DNA from: Dimargaris cristalligena | Lineage: Eukaryota > Kickxellomycota > Dimargaritomycetes > Dimargaritales > Dimargaritaceae | Length of the DNA: 64,000 nt | Reading direction: 5' to 3' | Assembly: GCA_027576995.1 (NCBI GenBank) | Contig: JANBQC010000035.1 | Coordinates: forward strand, 1-64,000 | Shown: positions 48,217 through 59,905 of the stretch, one piece after another | Layout: each line of letters starts with the position of its first letter | Numbering within the stretch: the first letter of the stretch is position 1 | The notes under the pieces: generated by a model | Databases searched by the model: none | What the model was told of the DNA's origin: nothing | Seen by the model: only the letters and a program-made list of their open reading frames with translations | Translations under genes and position numbers: made by a program

Positions 48217-50795
48217 ATGTCCACGGCTGCCAGTCCCTTGGTTAGTCTACCGTCGACAGCTATGTCCGATTCCACCCACTCCCATCACCCGTCTGGCGGA
48301 CTACCGAGCTCTTTCCGTTCATGCAACCCGTTCGCTACCGGCCCCTCGCCTGCCACTGTCCACCCCACCTCCCGCAAAGCGGAGGATTCTTCCGACTCCC
48401 TCCCACTTATCCACTTCAAACAACCCATGAGCCGCGGCCGCATCCCCCCAAATTTAACCATCAATACCCGTACACCCGTCCAATCAGCTGGGACAGCGAC
48501 TACGCAGGGCGCCGCAGGGGGTCCACATGCTAGCTACAGTGCCTGCTATGATAGTGAAGGCCACCTTCTATCCCCCACCCTTACCCTATACGGCGATGGG
48601 GATATCGACGGCGAGGGTGACTGTCGTGGTGATGTTCATACTAATGGTAATGGTGACGACGACGAGGACGGTGATGATGAAGTAGAGAGTCGCACTGAGT
48701 ACCATTTGTCCGATGGCTATTCAACCGCGTCGCCCATGTCCTCCGCAGACTCGTTCCAGCCGGCTACCGAAGGTCACCCCCATAGCAACAGCCGTCGAGT
48801 CGACGAGGATGACCAGCCTCTCTACCGACTTCTACCCCGCCAGGGCAACGGCTACCAGCCACCCACTAATCAGTCCCAGCAACCTATCCCACGGCCACAG
48901 GGACCAGGACGGCCGGGCTGGAATGCGGGCCGGCCAACGACCTGGCACGCCGCAGACAACCTAGCCCTTCCTCCGGGGCAAGAAGGGGGGGGCTCCCGTA
49001 TTCCCTCGGGCTCTTCACCCTCCCGCCGGCCTGGCGTCCCATGGCCTAGTCCATTACCCGGGCCATCATCTGCCGCTCCTTATCACCAGTCACCGCTTCA
49101 TCCCCCCAACAGCGGCGGCACCCCAAGCCTCCGGGCTTTCAATCGTCCCTCCCCACCCGCTCATCCGGTCGATAACAATGTCAGAGGAGGGGTAGTAGTT
49201 AATGATGATGGCGGGGAAACCCGGCCATTCCGCCATTCCATGAGTGTGTTTCCGGACTACCCCCTGTATGATCCCCCCTCCTACCGGCGGCAAAACACCG
49301 GCGCCTCGCAGCAGAGTGTCGCCTCGAGCGGAGAATCCTCCCTACCACCCTACGTGTGTACTATCCAGAAGGAGGGCACGCTCTGGATGAAGGTCGAGTT
49401 CGATGATTTTGATACGCGAGCCAAACACCGGGTGTGGAAGTAAGTATAATCGGAGTTTATTTAATTTGTGGATTTAATATGTGTGCAGCCCTTTAAATGA
49501 TTTTCTCTCTCTCTCTCTCTCTCTCCAATGTGCCCCGATTATGGGGGAAGGGAGGATGGGGCTCTGCCTAATATTGCAGGTTCAGCTGGCCCTGGGAAAA
49601 CTGGCTAAGTTTCTTCCTTGTCCATAATAAGCCCTGCTGCCGTATCCCGTGAAAGGTTTCTTCAGGGATATGAGTGGTATGCTGTTATGGGTTCCGCTTT
49701 GGATTTGATATGAGCTGAAAATCGGCGTCATGTTATATCCAGGGATGGGGGGACTCCTCAAGTGAGGCCTGGTGCAGTGGTGGATCATGCGCCCCTTCCG
49801 TACAAATGCCGAGTCTCCCAGGGCCAGGTAAAACACGAAAGTGTGGAGAGAGGGAAGGGGTTGGTTACGCTAGGTAAGGGGTAAATTACAGATGGCACTC
49901 ATCGCGTAAGACCTTGTGGGCAGCCCATTCCATTCCCCGCCAATTCCACGTATACCAAACACTGGGTTTTGACCCAAATTTTCGTACCACACCACCACCT
50001 TGCTTGAGGGGAGGAAAGGGGGGGGGATACTACGGCCAATATTTCCTTTTCGGCTCCCATCTTGGCGTCCTGGTCTTGTGCTCTTTTTCTCTGGCTGACA
50101 AATCTCCATAGAGTTAATAGAATACTTCTATGAGTGATGGATGTCCCAAGGCCCCGCGTATCAATAATTCCCCCCCAATCCAGTCATCCACGCTAGGTTT
50201 CAGTAATCTTACTAATCACTTGCACCATTTACCTATATTGTTATCCTGTGGCACTCTTTCCCAAATGAATCACCGACCCGGCCTTCCTTGCTCACACAGG
50301 CAGCGGTACTTCCAGCTGTGGGGTACCTGTCTTCGCATCTATAACAAGAAGTCCAAGAACCCAGAGGTAAGTTAACAATTCAGACTACCAGTTCAACATT
50401 TCCCCAGCCTAATGCATTGCCGCCAGCACATCTACCAATATCTTTAAGTATATACACATATATATTTAATTGCATACATAGGCCCCTACTTACCTGCGGT
50501 GTCCCTATCTATATTTAAATATTTCCGCCCCCTACAGGACACGGAGCCAATCTATAATATTGGCATGCAAAATGTCAAAGCCGGCCTGGCCCTGGACTAC
50601 CGCAAGAAAAAGCACGTTTTCCGGGTTCACGCTGATGGATTTCAGTTTCTACTCCAAGCCCAGACTTCGATGGAAATGATCGGGTGGATTGACTCACTCC
50701 AAGCCAGTACCAACATCGCCTTGCCCATCGAAGAACGGAAACTGCCCAAATTTACCCCTCTTTCCCGGCGCTACCGCCAAATGTTTTACCATTAA
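48217..50795 (+). CDS. Fungal PH-domain protein (YHR131C/YNL144C type)
   Basis: Exons 48217-49439, 50300-50366 and 50538-50795 give 515 residues, with phases 2 and 0 matching and a GTAAGT donor at each intron. Residues 1 to about 380 are Pro/Ser-rich and disordered, with an Asp/Glu/Gly stretch near 130-155. The motif YDPPSYRR precedes the PH domain. The PH domain (about 385-500) runs from GTLWMKVEFDD through HRVWKQRYFQLWGT (rebuilt across intron 1) and RIYNKKSKNPE to GLALDYRKKKHVFRV, FQFLLQAQTSMEMIGWID and NIALPIEERKLPKF. The closing Asn-Ile-Ala-Leu-Pro-x-x-x-Arg-x-x-Pro and its basic end are hallmarks of this fungal family, whose function is poorly known; phosphoinositide binding is inferred from the fold. 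Intron 1 (860 nt) is far longer than any other here and contains an inverted repeat. The frame runs upstream of 48217 without an ATG. Confidence 0.85.
49504..49525. repeat. (CT)n microsatellite in intron 1 of the PH-domain gene
   Basis: About eleven CT units, 65 bases after the 5' splice site. Confidence 0.85.
49586..49827. repeat. 12-bp perfect inverted repeat bounding 242 bp inside an intron
   Basis: CTGGCCCTGGGA at 49586-49597 and its exact reverse complement at 49816-49827. Similarity beyond the core is weak. It may mark a small non-autonomous insertion that lengthened the intron. Confidence 0.4.
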
Positions 50796-50855
50796 TGAAA
50801 CCGCTGCCACATGATAGTTCCCCTATGTGAATAAAATATTCATATTACTCCGGTC

Positions 50856-50859
<4 letters not shown>

Positions 50860-50892
<33 letters not shown>
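50860..50892. repeat. (CT)n microsatellite
   Basis: About sixteen CT units in the likely 3' UTR of the PH-domain gene. Confidence 0.85.
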
Positions 50893-50893
<1 letters not shown>

Positions 50894-52407
50894 ACATTTT
50901 TCTCGGTACCTCTTTTTAACTCCCATCACATTGCAACCGATCTTCTCTGCCCCCCCTCTCACTACTTCATGGGCGAGGAATACGTACATAATTTTATCAC
51001 AGGCCACCTACGCGAATGGTGTTGTTGGTCATTCGTAATCATTTTCACTCACTATACTCTCTTAGTCGGTGCAGCGCTGGCCAATTTTATTTATGTTAAA
51101 CCATAACTCGCTTTCGCCCTTCTTAATTCATGATTATATTTCTCTTCACCTCTCCTCACTTTTACATATAATCTTCTCCACGTCACCCCGCACTACCCAC
51201 TCTCCGCGTGTTTTTAGCCAAATAGTTTCGCCGTTGAAGTCTCGATTTCTATCGGTCCAATGGTGTTTTTGAGATTAACTACCCCTTAATGAAATTTAAC
51301 CCGACCCAAACGTCTCTATGGAAGGCAACAAAAATAAAACAACGCCTCTGTTTTCATTACAAATGCGTACTTATAGATAATTAACTAGAGAGGTCAATCG
51401 GCTTTATTCTGATGAGCCCATCATACCAAGTATTGCTACAAAATGCCTAAGAAATATATATAATACCCCTTTATGATAATAAACTGACCCCAGCTAGCAG
51501 TCAAGGAGGCGTAATTTTACTATAATGGAAACAGAGTATTCGGCTGGTAGTGGTGCGGTGTGCGCCAGACCCATATTTTTGGACCTGTGCAAAATTCAGC
51601 CATCTGCATAGCTCGGAATAAAGTATGGACAGTGGAGTGGTTAAAACTATTTTTAACCGGTGAATTCAGCCTCATCGCCGAGCAATTTTCCATCAACTCA
51701 ATTGGGTAACATTCAGCGGAAAATGGAGCCATCAGCTAAAATGACTATAGTTACATACATGCTAATGACCGTGTCCATCATATTCGGGTTTTTAAGGAAG
51801 ACTGAGTAAACAACGAGGGGGTAAAATAAATATAAGCGTGTTATATATATGGCTAACCTAATCATATCAAAAAGTTGCAAAGATAACGCCGACCGGTCGG
51901 CCAGTCGATACGTAGAGTACTTGCAGTTATTGTTCCGCATTATAGAGAGATCAATCAAGTGTACAGCCAATCTAAAAATGTCCAAAAATACCTCCATGAC
52001 TAGCACATACAATTCAATCCGGTATTTTCGAGGCAAGTGTTACCGTTTCTAGTCAATTAAATAATTTTCATCGAAACAAACAAAGGACTTCGTCAACAAC
52101 CCTTACACTATCCGTTCGCCACTGACATTATCATATATACATAATAGTTTGAACCGGTCGCCTGATTGCAAGCCTTTGTCGAAAGATAATTTATATACAA
52201 TATCTATGTAAGAAATAATAAAGTCCGAAGTCCAACGGGCGTGAAAAAGGGTGCTATTGGTTTGATGCCCCCCATCAATGACCCTTCCCCGTCCAGCAAT
52301 GAATATATCCGTACCAGGGTAGCCCTCTCACCCTTGCCATATGGATGAGGGGTGTTGTATATGTGGGCAGGTTTCACCTGCCTTGTTTTCATCAAAGACC
52401 ACCACTT

Positions 52408-52534
52408 TCATGTGGATGAAATTCAAACCAGCTGTATGATGGAATAGGTGGGGTATTATTATTTGGCTAAGTAAGATTTATCCCATCCAGCGGACTTGTA
52501 GTTATACAGCCTGATTGAAACCATTTCCGCATCC
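52408..52534. mobile_element. MITE-like element, copy B
   Basis: It shares with copy A (29.03-29.18 kb) the left-arm core TCAAACCAGCTGTAT, the right-arm core GTTATACAGCCTG and an internal block like CCCATCCAGCGGA. Its own ends are imperfect inverted repeats. It ends about 100 bases upstream of the EMC10 start codon, so it may contribute to that promoter. Confidence 0.5.
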
Positions 52535-52637
52535 TTCATTCCGTGCTCATACCCTTTATTCATTGTAATTCCACAGTCGCAATTGTTTTGTTATTCGCTT
52601 ATTCGTTTTGACACCACCGTCCTTGATTACTTGAACA

Positions 52638-54322
52638 ATGATAACCTCAACCTGGGCGCCATTCGCGCTTCTCGCCTTGACTGGCTTCGTTACCGGGGCC
52701 CAAGTTCAAAAGCCATCGTCATCCACTGGGGGCCAGGTACGCGCAGGTTCTTTACTTTGAAATGGATGGTGAAGGCGAATTTGACCGCCTCTTCTCCTCA
52801 ACGCATTCCCATGAATGAGCAGGGCCCAGCTGAATTCATGTCTCCCCCTTTCTTTGTAGGTACAGGTTGACGATGACTAACGAATGACCCATGCCTCTCC
52901 ACCCTCTTCCATTGCTTTCGACCTGTCCTTTTAACTGGGGGTATGGGGTGGTTTTTTCTTCCCCGTGGGAGCAATAGATGCGTCAGTTCGCGGTTTACTT
53001 TACCCAGCCGTTGGGGTCCAGTGTACAATGGTATAAACGCGGCGAGATTCAGTTACCTGCCGATTCCGCCCTCCCACCCGTTTTCGATCCCGCTACCAAA
53101 GCGGAAGCCCCCATGAATGACCAACTGGTGTTAAATGGACTGCTGAAGCAGCGGGGCTGGCTGTCGTCGGACGGGGCAAAGGGCTCCGCCCCGGAGGGCG
53201 TAGTGGACCCCCGGACCTACGCTGTCGCCTTGGTGGATCAGTCGTCGGGCCCCTCTTCCTCGCCCAAGGGAAGCTTCAATAAGGTCCAAATCGCACTGAA
53301 TAAGGCTTGCTTCCTATCCGCCGAGACCACGAACAATGCCCAATTTGTTTTACATTTGGATGATCAAAGTACGTTTTTGTTATGAAATTTGCCCTCCATG
53401 CCAAAGTTACCGTGTCGATTATTTTAGTGAAGCCTTATTTGGGATGGACCAGGTATCCATTATAATCTGAGAGTCACCACGGTTCTTAATTGTCTCTGCA
53501 TATGTGTGCGTACACTCCCACTCATCGGTGTATACATTCTTCTGGATTTATTAGATAACATGTTGCATATGGAACATTACGCTGGGAACCCAACGATCAG
53601 CTGTCCCACCGGCTCAGCACCTAGCGTAAGTGAGAAAATAGCAGCAAACGGACCACACCGCTAACGATAATCGGCTTGGTAAATGTCTACGCTGGCCTGG
53701 TCCATCGATGGGATATGTCATCTGACTCGAGTGAGTGACACATGATGTTAAAATGGAAGACTCGAGTATCTAACTATAGCATATTGATTTAAAACCAACT
53801 CACCATCTACTCTAAATAGGCGTTGGTCGACCCGTCCGAAGTCGAGTATAGCTCAACGGTGGCAGTGATTCGGCCTACCCCTGGACCAACGTAAGTTATA
53901 TTTAGGTTGATTGACCGATTTGCAGAAAAATAAGCGATGGCCACTTTATATTAAACTCCGCATCGCATCTATCCAAATGAAAACCCGAAACAAGATGTGT
54001 GGCCACTCAACAATTTGTCCCCTTACCATCACATCACTTTTTCCGAAACCAATTTTTAATATATATATATATTCGGCCTTATTGCTGTATAACAATGGAC
54101 CGTAGACCTCATCTCTACCGCCGAATGGCGGTGGACGGCAAGGGCGACCAGCCCAAGGAGGAGGATAACCGGAGTTTTATCGCCAAATACTGGTACATTA
54201 TTGTGCCATTGTTGATAATGTCCCTTATGGGTGGTGGTGGTGCCCCCGAGGAGGGTAGCAGCGAGGGCCAAGCCCAACCTGCTGCCAATCAGGGCGCAGC
54301 AGCCCGCGGGTCTCATCAGTGA
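52638..54322 (+). CDS. EMC10: ER membrane protein complex subunit 10
   Basis: Five exons (52638-52736, 52978-53368, 53555-53625, 53820-53890, 54106-54322) join in phase to 282 residues. Residues 1-22 are a signal peptide (WAPFALLALTGFVTG). The lumenal part contains FAVYFTQPLGSSVQWYKRG, matching the family's Arg-Gly turn, and a Cys pair, KACFLSAE and NPTISCPTG, as in animal EMC10. The PTPGPTPHLYRR segment leads to SFIAKYWYIIVPLLIMSLMG, the family's hallmark membrane anchor (animal SFFAKYWMYIIPVV), followed by a short Gly/Ala/Gln tail. The EMC inserts and stabilises membrane proteins in the ER. Donors include GTACGC, GTACGT and GTAAGT. The last acceptor (CCGTAG) has a weak pyrimidine tract, but the phase and the family alignment support it. 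Confidence 0.87.
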
Positions 54323-56518
54323 TTCCCTGTCGGGCCAGGCTCAGGGGACGAAGGAAGGAGTATCCCTCCCTCCTTTTTTACCTTTAAGTATCTGTCTCCC
54401 TTCTATTTAGCCCGCTTTATTGGTATACTTGATTAAACAAATATGGCGTACCAGCCATCTTACGGATAAGTTTATGGAGGTGCGGGGTGGGCGTCTAGTA
54501 GGCATTGGATTTCAGCCTGGTAGTATAACGGGAGGTGACGAGTGAGGCGGATTTTGGGCCTAGGCCGATTATGTCCCAGTTTGGGACTGGCATCCATCTT
54601 GCTCTGGTAAGCGTAGATCGGATGTCTCGTCTGATTGTCCGGGAAGCAACAATGCCCAGTTTTAATGATGGTGGCTTAGGCGGAACAACTACAGCTGTAA
54701 TCCCCATAAAATCCCGCGGTTGGGCATAGTATTTCTGTGGCAACCAGTCTGTGCATGGTTGGTTGAGGGAGGGAGGGCATGGTTAGGTTGCAATGAAGGG
54801 GCCTTCTATCTTTAAACGACAAAATGAGCCTAATTGGGCTTACCAGTCACACTGGCCGTAGTGTCCAAGGGTAAACAACAGGGGGGAGAGGAAGAGTGGG
54901 TGCAGCCCACCACCGCCAATCACGGAGGCCTTGGCCCAAAGGGATGGAGGAGATTAAAAGAGAGGGTCGGGGTTGTAAATTGGTAGAATCCTCCTTTGGA
55001 AACCTAGTGCGCCAGCAATAGCCACTTTACCGTTACAGCCGGTCGAACGGGGCTGGTAATTAGAAGGCCCCGGATGATAGAGCTTGGTAACCGTAATGTT
55101 TCTGATGGAGGAAATAGGATAGGCTGTGCGTAAGCATTTCTTGCAGCATACCTCTTGGCCAAGGCCTCTCAGTCGAAAGTGCGGGTTTTGTTTTAACAGC
55201 GTCCTTCGGGGGTCTCAGATGGGCCAAGCAGCTATTCCCCATTGGAACCGCCTCACAAGCAGTTAAGTTGCTCGTCGTGGTGTGACTATTTCCTTGGCCC
55301 ATCCAGCTACCTCATGTAATTAGTTTTACGAGACTCCAGAGCGTGTTTCCTTCTCCTTTGGTATATTCTCCTTCTGTAGGCGCATACACTTACCCTGGTT
55401 TCCTAAGCCCATTTCGAGCGAGGTCCGGCCAGCCGTACCTTCGTTATATGCGTTTCGCCCAGCACGGACTACTTCGTCGTTCTTATCTTCGGCATATTCT
55501 TTCTCTCTCTCTCTCGCGTTGCTTCTTCTCGTTTCCTTTCATTCACTTAATCCCCTTTCCACGTTCTCGCCTCTTCCTATTGCCGTTTCCTTCGAGACCC
55601 CCCCAGTTGCCAACGTGCCTTACTGACCGATACACCACGCACGCCACCTGCGGAACCTGGGCTTATTCGAACTGCGGGCAATCCCAACCAGTTTTTGTCG
55701 CGGTCATTCCTTGTTTTCCTCCCAAACCTGCGTTATTGACTCTCTCTCTGGTATTTACACCTACACCTGCGCTGTATTTCTTTCTGCTCAGCTTGCAGGC
55801 TGGTTGAACTCTTTATTCACACCCCTACACCCAATTTTTAGTAGCTGTGTTGCCCTCTTCTTTTTTTATCTATACATAACCTTTTTTATTTTACCACGTT
55901 TTTCGCTCACAGAAGCACCTTTGGACTCAAGCAATTTCCCAGGTGGCTGCCTCCCTGCCATTCTTTGGCCGATTTGGCGAGTCCCTCTTGAGCGGAGTTA
56001 TCCCTATCCTTTTTGTAGTTTACCCTCTGTCCCCCATCCCTTTGCCCCATCAATTACCAGGCTAGAAAAACTCTTGACCCACTATTACCCCTTACCTCTC
56101 CCTGCTATTGTTACTGGCCATCTCAGCCACCCGTGGGTCGACTTGTGTGACCATCCTATTCTTCAGACCATTCCCGCTAGAGGGCCGTAGCACCCTAGTC
56201 CGCGCAGTAACGTTACGCTTTTCCCACTCCCCTCGAACCAACTACACGACCGAAATATTGCACGGGGAGAGCTTTCCGCTTCTTAACCCCCCTGTCCACC
56301 CATCGACGAGGGCCCGTCCCTCATTCGCCGCCTCCCTATTGGTGATATACCCTTTGGTTTCTTCCGATTCGGCCAAACTGCTGGTGAACGCCCGCCCGTC
56401 TCTCCCTATACTACTGCCGGCCATCTCCCCCTCCACATACACCGCTTCTTCCTCATCTGTGGAATCTGCCGCGGCCGACCCATCCGCCCAGTCGCCCGCT
56501 TTTAATTCCGAGTGAGCG
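54323..56518. other. Intergenic and leader region before the F-BAR RhoGAP gene
   Basis: 54.3-55.3 kb holds short frames on the minus strand (55302-55060, 80 codons, ATG start; 54743-54495, no early ATG) without recognisable domains. 55.3-56.5 kb is strongly pyrimidine-rich and is probably promoter and 5' UTR. The RhoGAP frame is open upstream but is closed by a TGA at 56513-56515. Confidence 0.5.
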
Positions 56519-59215
56519 ATGGCCGACCAGAGCCATCTGCCCCGGATCGACATCCGCCATTCCGTTGCCTCCGATAATTTCTCGGCCGCCTTATACTCTG
56601 AGCTTGCCAATCGCACCGGCGTGGAAACCTACCCCAACTCACCCCTGGCCGAAGACTCTCCCAGCTCAACCACCGAACGTCCCATCGGGAAGCCCCTGCG
56701 TCCTAACCCCCACCGCCTGAACTCTTCCCGATCCCGCAATTCGTTAAAGTCGTCAGCTGGACTGGTCTCTCCGACGTCTGCGCACCCTCCGTCCCCACTC
56801 CCACCGACTATTCACTTTTCTTCCAACGGCCGCCCCAAGGCCAGCCTGGCCAACCCTCCGCCGCGTTTATCCCCGTTATCATCGCCCCTGCCGAACCCCA
56901 ATCCATTTGGCTCCCTATCTCACTTATCCGAGGAGCCGCTAGAGCTAACCCCTGGTCGAAAGCATACCTCTTCGGCGACTTCGAACCCTCCCCCCACTCG
57001 TTCGGGGGCTGTATCCATGGATTCCCCCCGCCACCCTACCATTCCGCCCAAGCCCATGTCCCCGCACACCCTGCACCCGGCTGACCGGCTACTTGCCTCG
57101 GCCAAAACCTCGCCGCCCCAGTCCTTTAGCCGGAGCCTGGAGTTCCAGCGCCGCTACAAGGCGAATGGCAATGCAAACCCCCCTGCGGGCGGGTCTACCC
57201 CCTTCGAACCAACCATTCCTCAGCGCACCCATTCGGTGGATAGCAAGCCGGATGGAAGCACTGGGACCAGGAGTCACCCCACGACTCCGAATCTAACCCA
57301 CCATACCCCCAGTCACGAATTTGCGGTCCCGGCCTTGCCCGATTCCTCGGATAACCCCCGGAATCCGTTCCGCCCCACTCCTTCGCGGGTTACACCGGCT
57401 GGCGGCCTTTCTCCAATCGTCAAGTCCACCTCTTTTTCCCTGGATGAGCCTCCCCAGGATATCTCCGATACCTCGTCCATGGCTGACCTGGACCCAACCC
57501 GGTCTCACCGCGATCTTATCGAATCGCTCTCGGAGATGGATGGCGGGCTCTCATTATTAATGGACCGGACCCGCCAAACCCTAAACTCGACCAAGGACGT
57601 TATGTCGTTCCTGCGCCGGCGGGCTCTTATCGAGGAGGCCTACTGCCAGAACATGCTGCGCCTGGCTCAAGATATGGGCAAGTCCCTCCACAAGGAGGAG
57701 GTCCGCGAAGGCACCTTCCGATCGGCTTGGTGCGAGATAATAAATCTCCACGAGGCCGTGGCCTTGAACCATATCCGGTTCTCCAACCACTTGAACGAAA
57801 TCGCCGATGAGCTGAACGCCCAATTCCGCGACAAGGACCGGGTACGGCGCCAGCTCAAGGAAACGGCAAGTAAACAGAAGAAAACACTGACTGAGGCCGA
57901 AAAGAGTCTCGATAAGTTCAAGGAAAAGTACGAACACTGCAGCGAGGACCTCGAAAAGGTCATCCTAAAAAAGAAGTCCGCCAATGACAGTGGCGCCCGT
58001 AAGAACCGGTCAAAGTCGGTTAGCAATACCGTCGCCATGATACTGGGGCGGGACAGCTCGGTTGCCGATTTGGAGAAGGCCGAAAAGGAAGCTCGTAATA
58101 AAGTGGAACACTCGAATGACGCCTATAAATCGCAACTGTCAGCAACCAATTCGGCCCGGACCGACTACTTTACGGTCTTACTGCCGTCAATGCTCACCGC
58201 CCTGAAGAGTATCACTGAAGAAGGCGACCTTAGCCTATCTCTGCATCTGGCCAAATATTCCCGTGCCTTTGAGAATAATATTTTTGCAGACGCCAGTATC
58301 GTCAAGCCGCTTGAAAGCCAGGCCGGGTCGCGGGGATTGATGCCCATTGTCGAGTCGATCGATAACGAGGGAGACATGAACGAGTATTTTGCGCGGATGG
58401 CTCGCCAGAAGGACCTCGCTGGTTCCAAATCGACCGACCAGCTTACCCTGGCCGCCTCGTCCTTGGTGGGCTCATCAGCGGGCCTTCTTTCGCCAAGCAC
58501 CCAGGCCCACCTCAACTCCAACCTCCACGCTATGCACCTGGCCAGTCCCCGCTCGGCCTCTAGTGTTAACAATCCGGCGTCGTCGTATTTATCCCCCCAA
58601 TCCAAACCCCCATTATTGACCTTGGAACGGCAGGTCGGTCGCGATAATGCACCCGTGCCCCGAATTGTTCTAACCTGCACTAACTTCATCGAAAAGTACG
58701 GCGTGGAGAGTGAGGGCATATACCGACTCTCGGGCCAGAATTCCATTGTCAAGCAGCTCAAGGAGGAGCTCGACACTACCGGTAAAGTGGCGGAGTTTGA
58801 CCACCTGGATCAGACCTTCGACGTCAACAATATCTCCAGCTTCCTTAAACTCTACTTCAGAGAGTTGCCTGATGGACTGATCCCGGTGCGGCTTTACGAT
58901 ACTTTTGTCAAGATTGTTGAGAATCGAGACCGGGATGCACGGAAGAAGTCGCTTCGGCAGGCTCTGGCGACTCTTCCCAAGCCCAACTACGACACCCTCC
59001 GTCACCTCATTCTGCATCTATTCCGGATCCAGGAACACAAAGCCAAAAATATGATGAACACGAGTAACTTGTCCATCGTGTTCGGGCCCACCCTGGTCCG
59101 CGCCCCGGACCACATTAATCCGATCTCCAGTATGCAGATGCAGTGTAAAATAGTTGAACAGATTCTCGAGTCGTGTCAAGAGTTATTTTCCCCGTCTACC
59201 AGTTCCGATCTTTGA
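56519..59215 (+). CDS. RGD1: F-BAR and RhoGAP protein (Rgd1-like)
   Basis: A single exon of 898 residues. An in-frame TGA three bases before the ATG fixes the start. Residues 1 to about 320 are Ser/Pro-rich. The F-BAR domain (about 328-600) begins SHRDLIESLSEMDGG and includes FLRRRALIEEAYCQNMLRLA and SLHKEEVREGTFRSAW, with long helices. The RhoGAP domain (about 712-890) includes FIEKYGVESEGIYRLSG, with the catalytic arginine finger at about 736, FLKLYFRELPDGLIPVRLYD, and the conserved NLSIVFGPTLVR. F-BAR-RhoGAP proteins such as yeast Rgd1 (acting on Rho3 and Rho4) bend or bind membranes and switch off Rho GTPases at growth sites. It is longer than yeast Rgd1 (666) because of the N-terminal disordered part. 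Confidence 0.93.
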   Translation: MADQSHLPRIDIRHSVASDNFSAALYSELANRTGVETYPNSPLAEDSPSSTTERPIGKPLRPNPHRLNSSRSRNSLKSSAGLVSPTSAHPPSPLPPTIHFSSNGRPKASLANPPPRLSPLSSPLPNPNPFGSLSHLSEEPLELTPGRKHTSSATSNPPPTRSGAVSMDSPRHPTIPPKPMSPHTLHPADRLLASAKTSPPQSFSRSLEFQRRYKANGNANPPAGGSTPFEPTIPQRTHSVDSKPDGSTGTRSHPTTPNLTHHTPSHEFAVPALPDSSDNPRNPFRPTPSRVTPAGGLSPIVKSTSFSLDEPPQDISDTSSMADLDPTRSHRDLIESLSEMDGGLSLLMDRTRQTLNSTKDVMSFLRRRALIEEAYCQNMLRLAQDMGKSLHKEEVREGTFRSAWCEIINLHEAVALNHIRFSNHLNEIADELNAQFRDKDRVRRQLKETASKQKKTLTEAEKSLDKFKEKYEHCSEDLEKVILKKKSANDSGARKNRSKSVSNTVAMILGRDSSVADLEKAEKEARNKVEHSNDAYKSQLSATNSARTDYFTVLLPSMLTALKSITEEGDLSLSLHLAKYSRAFENNIFADASIVKPLESQAGSRGLMPIVESIDNEGDMNEYFARMARQKDLAGSKSTDQLTLAASSLVGSSAGLLSPSTQAHLNSNLHAMHLASPRSASSVNNPASSYLSPQSKPPLLTLERQVGRDNAPVPRIVLTCTNFIEKYGVESEGIYRLSGQNSIVKQLKEELDTTGKVAEFDHLDQTFDVNNISSFLKLYFRELPDGLIPVRLYDTFVKIVENRDRDARKKSLRQALATLPKPNYDTLRHLILHLFRIQEHKAKNMMNTSNLSIVFGPTLVRAPDHINPISSMQMQCKIVEQILESCQELFSPSTSSDL

Positions 59216-59905
59216 TTGCTACATGTTGGCCTCGCCCCCCTTTCTTGTCCCCCTATAAACTGCCATCGGTTCTCTTATATTTTTCTTGTCGCATAATTTA
59301 TATTTCGCGAACTAGGTGTCACTATGCGATTCCGCATTGAACCCATTCATTTAATAGTATTTTTGCTCGATCGTACATACGTTCCCCTTCCTTTGTGGCT
59401 TGAGTACCCCCAGCCTTCTCTTTTCACGGTTTGATCCTCTTCTTCATATTCGACTAACACAAGCAGTGTACCTTACTTTTTATGACCTCTCCTCCAGCCA
59501 CCGCCCCCACTGAGATTATTTTAGATACTAGGAATTTGCCCATTTATATATTTATATAGATATATTTAATTAGGTTTGTCGTCCATTAACTTTTACCCCT
59601 GCTGTATTTGTGGACGAATTCGAATCCGTCTCTGGGCATGATGCAGCCTCTTTTTTCTTTCTGTAACCTCCCCCGAATTTATTTTGTCATTTTTAAACTA
59701 TACCCTTTGACGTATCTCCGATTGCTCTCACAACACTTTATTCATTTTATTACCAGGCACCATATTTCATTTACTTGTTGGCGCAAATCATAAACTTAAT
59801 CAAAGAACCAGACGATTGTCGAAGACAGATATGCTATCCAAGTGATACTCCAGTGACGGTCCCAAATCCCATTTATACCGTGGTTTGGAGCAAGAGCCAA
59901 TTAAT
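59216..59905. other. Convergent 3' region between the RhoGAP and PRP4 genes
   Basis: AT-rich 3' flanks. No gene seen. Confidence 0.6.

Larger units (their letters stand above)
50796..52637. other. AT-rich intergenic region with MITE-like copy B
   Basis: 3' flank of the PH-domain gene with a (CT)n run at 50860-50892, AT-rich sequence without a supported gene, the 52.41-52.53 kb inverted-repeat element, and the EMC10 promoter. Confidence 0.55.

Noticed and set aside
54495..55302. Small minus-strand frames downstream of EMC10
   Set aside because: Weak or missing ATG starts, unbiased codons and no recognisable domain or convincing splice partner.
56108..56515. 136-codon frame directly upstream of and in frame with the RhoGAP gene
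   Set aside because: It has a TGA before the RhoGAP ATG, no strong start and leader-like composition. It helps fix the RhoGAP start.
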